From the NCBI RefSeq assembly GCF_004375085.3, contig NZ_SNAQ03000010.1:124001-188000 (forward strand): a stretch of 64,000 nucleotides of DNA, in the 5' to 3' direction. Source of the stretch: Lewinella sp. W8 (GTDB taxonomy: Bacteria > Bacteroidota > Bacteroidia > Chitinophagales > Saprospiraceae). The position numbers were made by a program, and so were the translations under genes. Numbering within the stretch: the stretch's first letter is position 1; the number at the start of each line of letters is the position of its first letter. The notes under the pieces are model-generated. The model made no database searches, was not told the origin of the DNA, and was given only the letters and a program-made list of their open reading frames with translations. Shown here piece by piece: positions 34,611 through 42,850 of this stretch.

Positions 34611-35468
34611 TTGAAATTTTTCTGGCCCGTACTCGTATTTCTGGCCTGCTCCTCCACGGAGCCCGGGATTACCGAAGAACTTCCCCAAATGACATCTTCG
34701 CTCCCAGTGGTCGTGATCGATACTGCGGGGCACACCGTTGCCACCCGCTTCCCTCCTCCACCCGGATTTGTACGGGCACCATTGCCCGCCGATGGCTACG
34801 GGAGCTTTCTGAGGAACCAACCGCTGCTGCCGGACGGAACACCCGTGCGATTGTTCAACGGGCAACTTAAGGGACGGCAAGACGTACATGCTGCCGTTTT
34901 GAAGCTGGACGTGGGTAACCGCGACCTGCAGCAATGCGCGGACGCCATCATGCGGCTACGGGCCGAATACTTGTGGCAGGAGGAGCGGTTCGCCGATATT
35001 CACTTCAATTTTGTTAGCGGTTTCCGGGCGGACTACGCCCGCTGGCGACGGGGGCAACGGATCAGCGTATCCGGAAACCAGGTGAACTGGACGGCCCCCT
35101 CCGGACCCAAAACCAGCTATGAGGAATTCCGGCGTTACCTGACGATGGTGTTCAGCTACGCCGGAACGGCGTCGCTGGCCCGGGAAATGAAGGCAGTTCC
35201 CGTTGAGGACATCAGGGTGGGTGATGTCTTTATCCGGGGCGGAAGCCCCGGACATGCGGTGGTGGTCATGGACCGGGTCCAAAACCCGGAAACGGGAGCG
35301 GTGCGCGTGCTGCTGGCCCAAAGCTATATGCCCGCCCAGCAAGTGCACGTGTTGAAAAACCCCAACGGAGAAAATGGTAGTCCCTGGTACGACCCCTCAC
35401 AATCACCGCTGGTGACGCCCGAGTGGACGTTTACGCGGGACGAGCTTAAACGCTTCGCGGAAGAGTAG
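34611..35468 (+). CDS. DUF4846 family lipoprotein-like protein
   Basis: About 285 residues from a TTG start (KFFWPVLVFLAC gives a short lipoprotein-like signal); a GTG at 34566 would add 15 residues. The DUF4846 pattern is clear: PPPPGFVRAPLPADGYGSFL, VRLFNGQLKGRQDVHAAVLK, QQCADAIMRLRAEYLW, HFNFVSGFRADYARWRRGQR and VRVGDVFIRGG-like GDVFIRGGSPGHAVVVMD. The last segment with its conserved His, together with a preceding Cys, resembles a papain-like fold, but catalytic function is unproven. Probably at the cell surface or in the periplasm. Neighbours give no pathway. Confidence 0.82.
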   Translation: MKFFWPVLVFLACSSTEPGITEELPQMTSSLPVVVIDTAGHTVATRFPPPPGFVRAPLPADGYGSFLRNQPLLPDGTPVRLFNGQLKGRQDVHAAVLKLDVGNRDLQQCADAIMRLRAEYLWQEERFADIHFNFVSGFRADYARWRRGQRISVSGNQVNWTAPSGPKTSYEEFRRYLTMVFSYAGTASLAREMKAVPVEDIRVGDVFIRGGSPGHAVVVMDRVQNPETGAVRVLLAQSYMPAQQVHVLKNPNGENGSPWYDPSQSPLVTPEWTFTRDELKRFAEE

Positions 35469-35496
35469 CCGGCACGGCTCCCTCAAGATTACTTTG

Positions 35497-35516
35497 CACC
35501 TGCACACCGTTGCCCT
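35497..35516 (+). repeat. Copy of the dispersed 20-bp GC-rich motif (diverged)
   Basis: GCACCTGCACACCGTTGCCC, three differences from the consensus, 28 bases after the DUF4846 stop codon. Confidence 0.55.
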
Positions 35517-35627
35517 AAGGCAAGCCGCATAAGTACGCCGTTGCATTTTCTCAAAAATCAACGATCCCGACGAGCTATGCGGCAGGTTTGACGTGAACCA
35601 GTCGTCAGATTGCCCGCTGGAACCGAC

Positions 35628-36197
35628 CTATCCTTTTCCAAAAATTTCCCGTTCCACCTCTTCGCAAATGATGTGCCCGAGGAGCATATGACCCTCCTGA
35701 ATGCGGGGCGTGTCCGTGCTCGGGATATTGATCAGGATGTCCACGAACCGGCCGAGTTGGCCGCCACTGGCCCCCGTCATCCCGATGATGGTGGCCCCGG
35801 CCTTGTGTCCCGCAGCCGCGGCGGCCAGCACATTTTTGCTGTTTCCGCTGGTGGACAAGAGGAACAGCACGTCTCCCGGTCGGGCCATTGCCGTTGTCAG
35901 GCGCGAAAAGGCGTGATCGTAGCCGTAATCATTGGCCACCGCGGTCACGAAGCTGGTGTTGACGTGCATGGCCTCGGCGAACAGGGGCGGTCGGTCCAGG
36001 TAAAAGCGGCCGCTCAATTCGGCGGCGAGATGCTGCGCATCGGCGGCCGAACCACCATTGCCGCAGAAGAGTACTTTTCCGTCGGCCCGAAAGCTGCTGA
36101 CGCAGGCGTCAATGGCCGCCCTGACCCGGTTCTGGAGCTCCTGATCGGCCAGCATGGCCTGCTTAACGTCAATGGCGGCTTGAATGCGGTCTTGCAA
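35628..36197 (-). CDS. gmhA: Phosphoheptose isomerase (GmhA-like, SIS domain)
   Basis: A 189-residue SIS-domain protein. It has VLFCGNGGSAADAQHLAAEL (about 42-61), SGRFYLDRPPLFAEAM, VTAVANDYGYDHAF and DVLFLLSTSGNSKNVLAAAA, then a GHMLLGHIICEEVE end that is diagnostic of GmhA. It converts sedoheptulose 7-phosphate to D-glycero-D-manno-heptose 7-phosphate for LPS core synthesis. No in-frame ATG precedes the conserved start, so the TTG at 36197 is used. A -7 box lies about 90 bases upstream. Other heptose genes are absent nearby. Confidence 0.93.
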   Translation of the reverse strand: MQDRIQAAIDVKQAMLADQELQNRVRAAIDACVSSFRADGKVLFCGNGGSAADAQHLAAELSGRFYLDRPPLFAEAMHVNTSFVTAVANDYGYDHAFSRLTTAMARPGDVLFLLSTSGNSKNVLAAAAAGHKAGATIIGMTGASGGQLGRFVDILINIPSTDTPRIQEGHMLLGHIICEEVEREIFGKG

Positions 36198-36286
36198 TGG
36201 TAAAAGACTTAAAACGGTTGGAAAATCACGGGTGGGGAAGGATGTGAATCGCCCTCTTCGCCCGGGCGGTGCGGCGACCGAAGCGC

Positions 36287-36294
36287 CAAAGTTA
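36287..36294 (-). promoter_or_regulatory. Likely -7 box of gmhA
   Basis: The minus strand reads TAACTTTG, an exact match to TAnnTTTG, giving a leader of about 80 bases. No -33 match at the expected spacing. Confidence 0.4.
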
Positions 36295-36371
36295 CGGACT
36301 GGAGGCGTAGGGTACGGAACGCTGAAATGGCCTATCTTCCGGCATCGTTCATGTGATAAATTCAGACCACC

Positions 36372-37769
36372 TTGTCAAACACATCAATCTCCCGGGGTTT
36401 TTATGCCACCCTGAGTCTGCCGGCCACGGCCATGGGGTTTGCCCTCTGCGTTCAGATTGCCGCCCTGAGTTGGATTCTCAACACGAAGTATGGCCTCAAC
36501 ATTGAGGAGATTGGCTACGTGTGGCTGGCCGGCCCGGTGGCCGGCATCCTTGGTCAGGTGATCATCGGCGCGATCAGTGATAACGTCTGGCTCTGGGGAG
36601 GGCGTCGCCGTCCCTTCATCATCATCGGCGGTACCCTGGCGGCCCTCATGATCCTGGCCCTGCCCTACCTGGACGTGATCAACGAAACGTTGGGCATCGG
36701 GAGCATCATCGGCGTGGCGATCACCGTGGCCCTTACCCTTGACCTGGCCATCAACGTCAGCTTCAACCCCGCCCGTTCCATCATCGCCGACGTGACGCCC
36801 GCGGGCGATCCCCGCACCAAGGGCTACACCTGGATGCAGACCATCTCCGGCTTTTTTGGGGTGCTGGCTTACCTGATCGGGGCTTTCGTCAGTAATTATT
36901 TCCTGATTTATACCGGGGCGGTAATCGTGTTTGTCTTTGCCGTCATCCCGCCCTTCTTCATCCGGGAACCCCGGGAGCTGGAAGGTGAGGCACCGCCCGA
37001 AAGTCCGGAGGTGCTTGAAGCCCTGGTGACGGACGTCGGGGAAAATCCCGGGGCCGAAAACCGTTCCGGGGAGGGCAACGATCGCCTGGCGCCCAACAAT
37101 ACCGACTGGACGGCCTTCCTGAAAATTTGCCTGGCCCACGCCTTCACCTGGGTGGGGGTGCAGACGATGTTCATCTACACTTTCGCCTACATCAAGGAAG
37201 TGATCATGGGCTACGAAACCACCGCGGAGCTGACTGAGGCCCAAAACAATGAAATTGGTTTCAGCATCGGCATTGCCTTCGCCATTCTGAATACGGTGGG
37301 TTTCCTGCTGCCCGCCCTCGTTCTGGAACCCGTCGCCGAACGGATCGGCCGGGTGCGCACCCACACCATCGCCATTGCGGTAAGCGCGCTGGGCTATCTG
37401 CTCATCGTTTACCTGGGCACCAGCGTCACGTCCTTCTTTATCCTGATGGCCGTCGTCGGGGTGGGGTGGGCCGCCATCGTGAGCTTGCCGTTCGCCATTA
37501 TGTCCGAAGTCGTGGACCAACGGAAAATGGGGTTGATGATGGGACTGTTCAACCTCTCCGTCGTCCTCCCGCAAATTGTCGCCTCAAACCTGGGGGGATT
37601 CATCGAGGGGTCCGCCGATAAGACCAGCATTTTCTGGATCAGCACCATTACCCTTGGCGTCAGTGCCCTGCTGTGGTTACTGGTCAAGGAGCAATCTAGG
37701 GGCGTGACCCCCGGCAGAGCACGAGGGCGCAAGCGCGCAGGTGCCGTGTCCGCCGGTGGGGGGCATTGA
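36372..37769 (+). CDS. MFS transporter, SLC45/GPH-like sugar transporter
   Basis: A 465-residue membrane protein with about 12 transmembrane segments. Landmarks are WLAGPVAGILGQVIIGAISD, the loop DNVWLWGGRRRPFIIIGGTL (SLC45-type RxGRRRP) and NVSFNPARSIIADVTP. A hydrophilic central loop (about 210-245) separates the halves. It resembles bacterial SLC45/sucrose-transporter-like proteins of the MFS; the substrate is probably a glycoside or oligosaccharide, unproven. The start is TTG at 36372, with a TATCTTCC box 30 bases upstream. The C-terminal tail (about 447-465, GRARGRKRAGAVSAGGGH) is encoded by a copy of the dispersed GC-rich repeat and lies beyond the conserved transporter. Confidence 0.85.
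   Translation: MSNTSISRGFYATLSLPATAMGFALCVQIAALSWILNTKYGLNIEEIGYVWLAGPVAGILGQVIIGAISDNVWLWGGRRRPFIIIGGTLAALMILALPYLDVINETLGIGSIIGVAITVALTLDLAINVSFNPARSIIADVTPAGDPRTKGYTWMQTISGFFGVLAYLIGAFVSNYFLIYTGAVIVFVFAVIPPFFIREPRELEGEAPPESPEVLEALVTDVGENPGAENRSGEGNDRLAPNNTDWTAFLKICLAHAFTWVGVQTMFIYTFAYIKEVIMGYETTAELTEAQNNEIGFSIGIAFAILNTVGFLLPALVLEPVAERIGRVRTHTIAIAVSALGYLLIVYLGTSVTSFFILMAVVGVGWAAIVSLPFAIMSEVVDQRKMGLMMGLFNLSVVLPQIVASNLGGFIEGSADKTSIFWISTITLGVSALLWLLVKEQSRGVTPGRARGRKRAGAVSAGGGH
37724..37744 (-). repeat. Dispersed GC-rich motif forming the end of the MFS gene
   Basis: The reverse complement reads GCACCTGCGCGCTTGCGCCC, close to the consensus. It lies inside the coding sequence of the MFS tail, ahead of the stop codon. 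Confidence 0.5.
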
Positions 37770-37934
37770 TGGTCGGTAGTGCTCCTCGTAGCCGCCGAGT
37801 GAAACGAGCTGCTCCAAGGTGTCGAGAAGCTAGTTCAACGAATAGCATTCATCGAAAGCAGATTCTTTCGTCGCTACGCCTACGGTCTTCAATAAACCGC
37901 AAACCATCGCCCGTTGCACGTCAACAGACGCTGA

Positions 37935-39971
37935 TTACCGAATAACCAGTTTACGGGTTTCGAAACCCGCCCGGAGCAGGTACACGCCCGGTGGTAAACC
38001 TTCTACGGAGAGGCGATCTCCGTAGTCGGCGGGCCACGAGAGTAGTTGCTTGCCGCTCAGGTCCAGTAGGGTGATGGGGGAGGGATCATCTTGCCAGATC
38101 ACCCGCAGGTCCCCGCGGCTTGGATTGGGAAATACCCGGAAGCTGCTCGGGCCGAATTCAAGGCCCACCACCTCGCTGTAGGTGAAGCTTCCGTCCAGAT
38201 CTTCCTGCCGCAGTCGGTAGTAGTTTTCTCCCGCTAAGGGGGTGTGATCCGGAGCAGTGTAGGCGTGCTGCCCGGGGCGGTTCATGGCCGTTACCCGGCT
38301 GATGGCGGTCCAGTCTTCATCGGCCCCACTGCGTTCCAGCACGAAGTGACTGGTCGCAACCTCCTCGGCGGTTATCCAGGAGAGTTTGGCCCATTTGTCG
38401 TCCATGTTTTCCCCCCGGAAGGACAGTAATTCCAACGGTAGGGCTGCGGTCAGTTCGCCCTCCGTTACGCGCAGAAACTGATTGGCAGCCACGTCCGTAG
38501 CGGATTCCGTGAAGCCGTTTGGCCACCGGATGACCAGACTGTCCACACTTACTTCGGCACCCAATCCGAAATGGGCCGTCATGCTGTTCATGATGCCGTA
38601 GCCTTCTCCGGAGCGGACTTCCCGCACCTGAACGCCCCAGGGACCGAAGATTTTAATCTTCGCCCCAATGCCGTTCACGTTACAGTTCGTACCGGTGAGG
38701 AGGAGCTTCAAGTAATTGTTGCCCGTCCGTTCGTTGATGAAAACCCGGTCGGGGTTTCCGCTACTCGGAGAATTGTACCCGCCGGCGTAGCCCACGTAGA
38801 GATCCATATACCCGTCGTTGTTCAGGTCTCCGGAAGCGGCACTCTGGAACTTGCTGAGGTTGAAGGTCGGGAAAGAGGTTGCGCCGCCGGGGAGGAGGGT
38901 GAAGGAGGTTCCTTGCTGGTTGTAGTAGATGCGACTGCCCACGCCCCCATAATGAGTAAGTAATAGGTCTACCCAACCGTCGTTATCAAAATCTTCGAAG
39001 TTGCACTGGATTCCGGTGGCGCCGGGCACGAGGATGTCCGTCAGCTGCATGGCCGCCGTTACGTCGGTGAAGGTGCCGTCGCCATTGTTGCGGTGAAGCT
39101 GGCTGAGTTTGTCGTGGTTAACGATGAAGCAATCGAGGTCGCCGTCGTTGTCGTAGTCGCCGAAATCGGCGGACCAGCTCTGGGCCAGGGGCAGTAATCC
39201 GATACTGCCCGCAACGTTCTGGTAATTGTTGTTGCCGTCGTTTTGCCACATCTGGTTCATGCGGGTTCCGGCCATGGGGTTGCTTTCCCCCAGGCGGCAT
39301 TTGCTCAGGTACATGTCGAGGTCCCCATCGTCGTCGTAGTCGGTCCAGACGGAAGCGTAATTCCCGGCGTGGTTGGTACCATTGGTGGAGTAGGGCTCGA
39401 TGAGTTCGGGGGTATAGGTGAGAGCGCCGGTGCCGTCGCCCCGGTAGGCGCGGGAGAGATTGACGTCGTCGCAGGCAAACAGATCCGTATGGCCGTCGTT
39501 GTCAATGTCCGCGAAATTGACGCCCTGCAGGAAGCTTACCGTTTCGATGACGTCAGCGGACTGGTATCCGGGGGCGGAACCCACGCTCCGGAGCAGGGCC
39601 AGATCATTAAATCCACCGGTAATGAGGTCGTTGAAGCCGTCTTCATTCACGTCCGCCACGGCCAGCCCCCACTTGCCGGACCCCGCCAATTGCCCGTAGG
39701 GCAGGCTCGCAAAGGGTAGGGTGGTCGTTTGATAGTCAATGGTGAGGGTCCGGGCATTATCGAGTCGGACGAGGTCATCAAGGCCGTCGCCATTCATGTC
39801 CACCACCCCCATGGCCACCCCACTGGAAACGTTGGTGTTGCTCAAATAACTTGTCGTCTGGTCGGAGAAATAGGGCTGGGCGGACAGCAGGCTGGTGCTG
39901 AACAGCAGGCATAAGAATGTACGTAACAAGAGCGTGATTTCAGATAGTGAGTGTGTAAATGGGGGGCACAC
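37935..39971 (-). CDS. Secreted FG-GAP/VCBS repeat protein with ASPIC/UnbV domain and T9SS sorting tail
   Basis: Up to 678 residues from a GTG at 39971; a TTG at 39929 would give the more typical signal peptide (LRTFLCLLFSTSLLSAQ). Multiple FG-GAP calcium-binding repeats occur: DMNGDGLDDLV, DVNEDGFNDLI, DIDNDGHTDLF, DYDDDGDLDMY, DYDNDGDLDCF, DFDNDGWVDLL and DLNNDGYMDLY. An ASPIC/UnbV-type domain follows (KIFGPWGVQVREVRSGEGYG), as in CRTAC1-like proteins. The C-terminus (RVFPNPSRGDLRV, then GVYLLRAGFETRKLVIR) is a type A T9SS sorting signal. Probably exported to the cell surface by the T9SS. Confidence 0.9.
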   Translation of the reverse strand: MCPPFTHSLSEITLLLRTFLCLLFSTSLLSAQPYFSDQTTSYLSNTNVSSGVAMGVVDMNGDGLDDLVRLDNARTLTIDYQTTTLPFASLPYGQLAGSGKWGLAVADVNEDGFNDLITGGFNDLALLRSVGSAPGYQSADVIETVSFLQGVNFADIDNDGHTDLFACDDVNLSRAYRGDGTGALTYTPELIEPYSTNGTNHAGNYASVWTDYDDDGDLDMYLSKCRLGESNPMAGTRMNQMWQNDGNNNYQNVAGSIGLLPLAQSWSADFGDYDNDGDLDCFIVNHDKLSQLHRNNGDGTFTDVTAAMQLTDILVPGATGIQCNFEDFDNDGWVDLLLTHYGGVGSRIYYNQQGTSFTLLPGGATSFPTFNLSKFQSAASGDLNNDGYMDLYVGYAGGYNSPSSGNPDRVFINERTGNNYLKLLLTGTNCNVNGIGAKIKIFGPWGVQVREVRSGEGYGIMNSMTAHFGLGAEVSVDSLVIRWPNGFTESATDVAANQFLRVTEGELTAALPLELLSFRGENMDDKWAKLSWITAEEVATSHFVLERSGADEDWTAISRVTAMNRPGQHAYTAPDHTPLAGENYYRLRQEDLDGSFTYSEVVGLEFGPSSFRVFPNPSRGDLRVIWQDDPSPITLLDLSGKQLLSWPADYGDRLSVEGLPPGVYLLRAGFETRKLVIR

Positions 39972-40162
39972 AGGGCACCAACTCTAAAGGTAAACTATTG
40001 CTCAGTATTCAACCGGTCGCTGGCGGACAAATCCCCGGAAACGGATAGACGACAGCACCCGCCAAATCCTTTCCCGTAACGAAACTACCTGGTCAGACAT
40101 AAAGGGGCAGTCAAACGGACCGTTTTCCACGGCCCCAAATGCATCACTCAATATCCCTTATC

Positions 40163-41269
40163 ATGAAAAAATTGTTCTCCTTACTTACGCTCCTGATTTG
40201 CTCCGGCATCCTGCTGGCGCAGAGCACCACCCTCAACGTCACGATCACTACCGGTGGTGACGACCTGCGCGGTGGCAAGGATAATGCCAATCTGGTCGTG
40301 CTGTTCAGCGATGGCCAACAGCAGTACTTCCGCAACATCAACGGCAGCCAGCGCTGGAAGGATCATACGCCCTACACCGTACGCTACACCGTGCGCCGGC
40401 CCGCTTCGGCCATCCGGGGAATCCGCCTGGAAACCACCGCTTCGGGGGGCTTCAGCGGAGATAACTGGAACGTCAACGGCATCAAGGTGTGGGCCACCGG
40501 GTCCGAGCGTTCGCGGGTCCTGCTGGACCGAAGGGGTAACCATCTGGTGCGCTTTACCGGCGATAACCGGGTGGAGGAATTCATTTGGGGAAGTAGTGCT
40601 CCGGTAGCGGCCCCGGCAAAATTTACCAACTTCGTTCCGGCGCGTCACGGCTTCAAGTTCGTGAACTCGTTTACCAACAAGATCGTTGGCGACATCGAAA
40701 CCAAGGGCCTGTGCGGGGGGATGAGCTACGCCGCGCTCGATTATTACTATTCCGGCATGGCGATTCCCCGCCAGTCGAGTCAACCCGCCGTGGGTACGGC
40801 GCTCCGCAATTATTTACTCGACCGGCAGGTTAAATCCCTTACGGACAACGCCGACAAGTGGTCGGAGCTGATCGGCACCAACTTTGCCGGCAACCGGGAC
40901 CAGGAATTCTTCAACTGGGGACTACAGGCCGGTTCCGGCCGCCTGGGCGAATTAATGAGCGCCATTGACCGGGGACGCCCCGTGCCGCTGGGACTGCAAA
41001 CCACCGGAAGTGGTCCGTTCAGCCACCAGGTAGTGGCCGTCGGCTACAAACTTGGCCGCTACCAGGGAGACCTGGGCGCCCACAAAACGGACGTGGAAAT
41101 CTATATCTACGACCCTAACTACCCGAACCAACGGCTGACCCTGGTGCCGGACCCCGCACGCCGCTGTTACCGCATCAAGGAAAAGCCCCACTGCTACTGG
41201 CGGACTTACTTCGTGGACAAGCGCTACCGGGCGCAGCGCCCGGGTACCCGCGCCGCCCGCAAGAAATAA
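40163..41269 (+). CDS. Secreted PLAT-like plus papain-like cysteine-peptidase-fold protein
   Basis: A 368-residue protein with signal peptide MKKLFSLLTLLICSGILLAQ. Residues about 22-112 look like a PLAT/LH2-type beta-sandwich (NVTITTGGDDLRGGKDNANL and NWNVNGIKVWATG). The second half has GLCGGMSYAALDYYYSG (Cys184), GPFSHQVVAVGYKLG (His288) and EIYIYDPNYPNQ (Asp317), in the order and spacing of a papain-fold catalytic triad. It ends in a basic tail (RAQRPGTRAARKK). This is a plausible secreted peptidase or amidase but no named family was recognised. A strong terminator follows. Confidence 0.65.
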   Translation: MKKLFSLLTLLICSGILLAQSTTLNVTITTGGDDLRGGKDNANLVVLFSDGQQQYFRNINGSQRWKDHTPYTVRYTVRRPASAIRGIRLETTASGGFSGDNWNVNGIKVWATGSERSRVLLDRRGNHLVRFTGDNRVEEFIWGSSAPVAAPAKFTNFVPARHGFKFVNSFTNKIVGDIETKGLCGGMSYAALDYYYSGMAIPRQSSQPAVGTALRNYLLDRQVKSLTDNADKWSELIGTNFAGNRDQEFFNWGLQAGSGRLGELMSAIDRGRPVPLGLQTTGSGPFSHQVVAVGYKLGRYQGDLGAHKTDVEIYIYDPNYPNQRLTLVPDPARRCYRIKEKPHCYWRTYFVDKRYRAQRPGTRAARKK

Positions 41270-41290
41270 ACCAGCCGGGGTTAAATGAGT

Positions 41291-41333
41291 CCGGGGCCTC
41301 CGTCACCATCGACGGAGGCCCCGGCTTTTTTTT
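41291..41333 (+). terminator. Strong rho-independent terminator
   Basis: CCGGGGCCTCCGTC pairs with GACGGAGGCCCCGG (14 bp, perfect) around a short loop (ACCATC), followed by eight T. It separates the PLAT/papain-like gene from the convergent tyrS. Confidence 0.9.
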
Positions 41334-41342
41334 GGGTAAAGC

Positions 41343-42677
41343 TTAATCCTTTACCACGATCAGGTAGCGGCGCTTCTTGCCGTTTTCGATCATAAGGTAC
41401 CGATCGTGCAGCAGGTCTGAGGAAGTAAGGGTGGCGGCTTCGTCGGTCACTTTCTCCTTGTTTACCGAGATGGCGTTGCCCTGAATGGCGCGTTTGGCTT
41501 CGCTTTTGCTGTTCACGATGCTGGTCAATTCGGACAAGAAATCGATCAGACTCGGGGCTGCCGCCAGCGCTTCGGGACTGACTTCAAAGGTGGGGATGTT
41601 ACCCCCCAGGGAGCCCAGCGTCTTGGCGTCGAGGGCCCGGAGATCTTCGGCGGTGGCACTACGCCCGTAGAGCAGGTTGGTGACCCGTTCGGCGGTGGCC
41701 AGGCCTTCCGGACCGTGCACCCGCAGGGTGATTTCCGCGGCGAGCGCCTGCTTGATGGCAATGATGGCCCCGTAGTCTTCACCGGCCTCTACGGTGGCGG
41801 CGTCCGCCAGCACCTCCTCTTTGGACCGGAGGCTGAAGTACTTCAGGTACTTGGGGATGTCTGCATCGTCGGAGCGCACCCAGAACTGGTAGAAGTCGTA
41901 GGGGCTGGTCAGGTCGGGATCGAGCCAGATGTTTCCCTGGGCGGATTTGCCAAATTTGGAGCCATCGGCCTTGGTCAGCAGTGGCGTGGTTACGGCGTAG
42001 GCCTTTTCCCCCAGGTTGCGCCGGATGAATTCGGTGCCGCTGGTGATGTTGCCCCACTGATCGGAGCCCCCCATTTGCACGGTCACGTCCTGCTCCTTGA
42101 GCAGGCACTGAAAGTCGTAGCCCTGCAACAACTGGTAGCTGAACTCGGTGAAGGACAGTCCGGACTCCAGACGATTCTGGACGCTGTCCTTGGCCATCAT
42201 GTAGGACACCGTGAGGGTTTTCCCGACGTTGCGCAGGAAATCCAGCACGTTCATGTCCCGGTAGAAGTCCAGGTTGTTGACTACTGAGTAGTCTTTTCCT
42301 TCCTCCACGGCCATACTGGAGAACTCGGCACCCGCGATCGCGCCCAAATTATTGGTCAGCAGCCGGTGCATCTGCTGGGCCTGAAAGGACAGGTTGTTGT
42401 CCAGTTCCTCGTAGGATTTCAGCTGACGCTCTTCGCTTTTCCCGCTGGGGTCGCCGATGCGGCCCGTGGCGCCGCCGAAGAGTACCACCGGATGGTGACC
42501 AGCCTTGGCCCACAGGGTGAGCAGCATGATCTGGACGTAGTTACCGATGGTCATGGAAGGAGCGGTAGGGTCAAAGCCGATATAGGCCTTGCGCGGAGAT
42601 TCTGCGAGGTGATCTTCGATTCCCGGGGTGAGCTGGTGGAGCATTCCACGCCATTCCAGTTCTTCGATAAAATCCAT
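41343..42677 (-). CDS. tyrS: Tyrosyl-tRNA synthetase
   Basis: A 444-residue class I aminoacyl-tRNA synthetase. Start at 42677 (MDFIEELEWRGMLHQ) is preferred: a perfect -7 box (42747-42754) overlaps the alternative ATG at 42749. The HIGH-like motif is in AYIGFDPTAPSMTIGNY, the KMSKS-like motif is KFGKS in TKADGSKFGKSAQG, and the tyrosine pocket includes GYDFQCLLKEQDVTVQMGGS and DQWGNITSG. The C-terminal S4-like RNA-binding domain (about 375-440) has AKRAIQGNAISVNKEKV. It charges tRNA-Tyr. Convergent with the PLAT/papain-like gene and divergent from the FtsX-like gene. Confidence 0.97.
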   Translation of the reverse strand: MDFIEELEWRGMLHQLTPGIEDHLAESPRKAYIGFDPTAPSMTIGNYVQIMLLTLWAKAGHHPVVLFGGATGRIGDPSGKSEERQLKSYEELDNNLSFQAQQMHRLLTNNLGAIAGAEFSSMAVEEGKDYSVVNNLDFYRDMNVLDFLRNVGKTLTVSYMMAKDSVQNRLESGLSFTEFSYQLLQGYDFQCLLKEQDVTVQMGGSDQWGNITSGTEFIRRNLGEKAYAVTTPLLTKADGSKFGKSAQGNIWLDPDLTSPYDFYQFWVRSDDADIPKYLKYFSLRSKEEVLADAATVEAGEDYGAIIAIKQALAAEITLRVHGPEGLATAERVTNLLYGRSATAEDLRALDAKTLGSLGGNIPTFEVSPEALAAAPSLIDFLSELTSIVNSKSEAKRAIQGNAISVNKEKVTDEAATLTSSDLLHDRYLMIENGKKRRYLIVVKD

Positions 42678-42746
42678 GGGGGCTACGTTTAGGGCGGATA
42701 ACGGACCTGGGGTGTCCTGGGTTCCGACGGAAACAAAAAATTTGCG

Positions 42747-42754
42747 CAAATATA
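42747..42754 (-). promoter_or_regulatory. -7 box of tyrS
   Basis: The minus strand reads TATATTTG, an exact TAnnTTTG. Transcription would start near 42740, giving a leader of about 60 bases to the ATG at 42677. Confidence 0.5.
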
Positions 42755-42834
42755 GTATTCCAGATTTGACTTCGTTTACCAGACGGGAGTCCTATTCCTG
42801 TTGTCCGGAGTTCACCGCTTCCCTCCCTGTCCAT

Positions 42835-42842
42835 TATCTTCG
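42835..42842 (+). promoter_or_regulatory. Possible -7 box of the FtsX-like permease gene
   Basis: TATCTTCG, one mismatch from TAnnTTTG, 8 bases before the ATG at 42851. It would give a nearly leaderless transcript. Confidence 0.35.
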
Positions 42843-42850
42843 CCTCCGAC

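Noticed and set aside
36384-37574. A 396-codon minus-strand frame under the MFS transporter
   Set aside because: His/Gly/Asp-rich low-information translation, antisense to a clear membrane protein.
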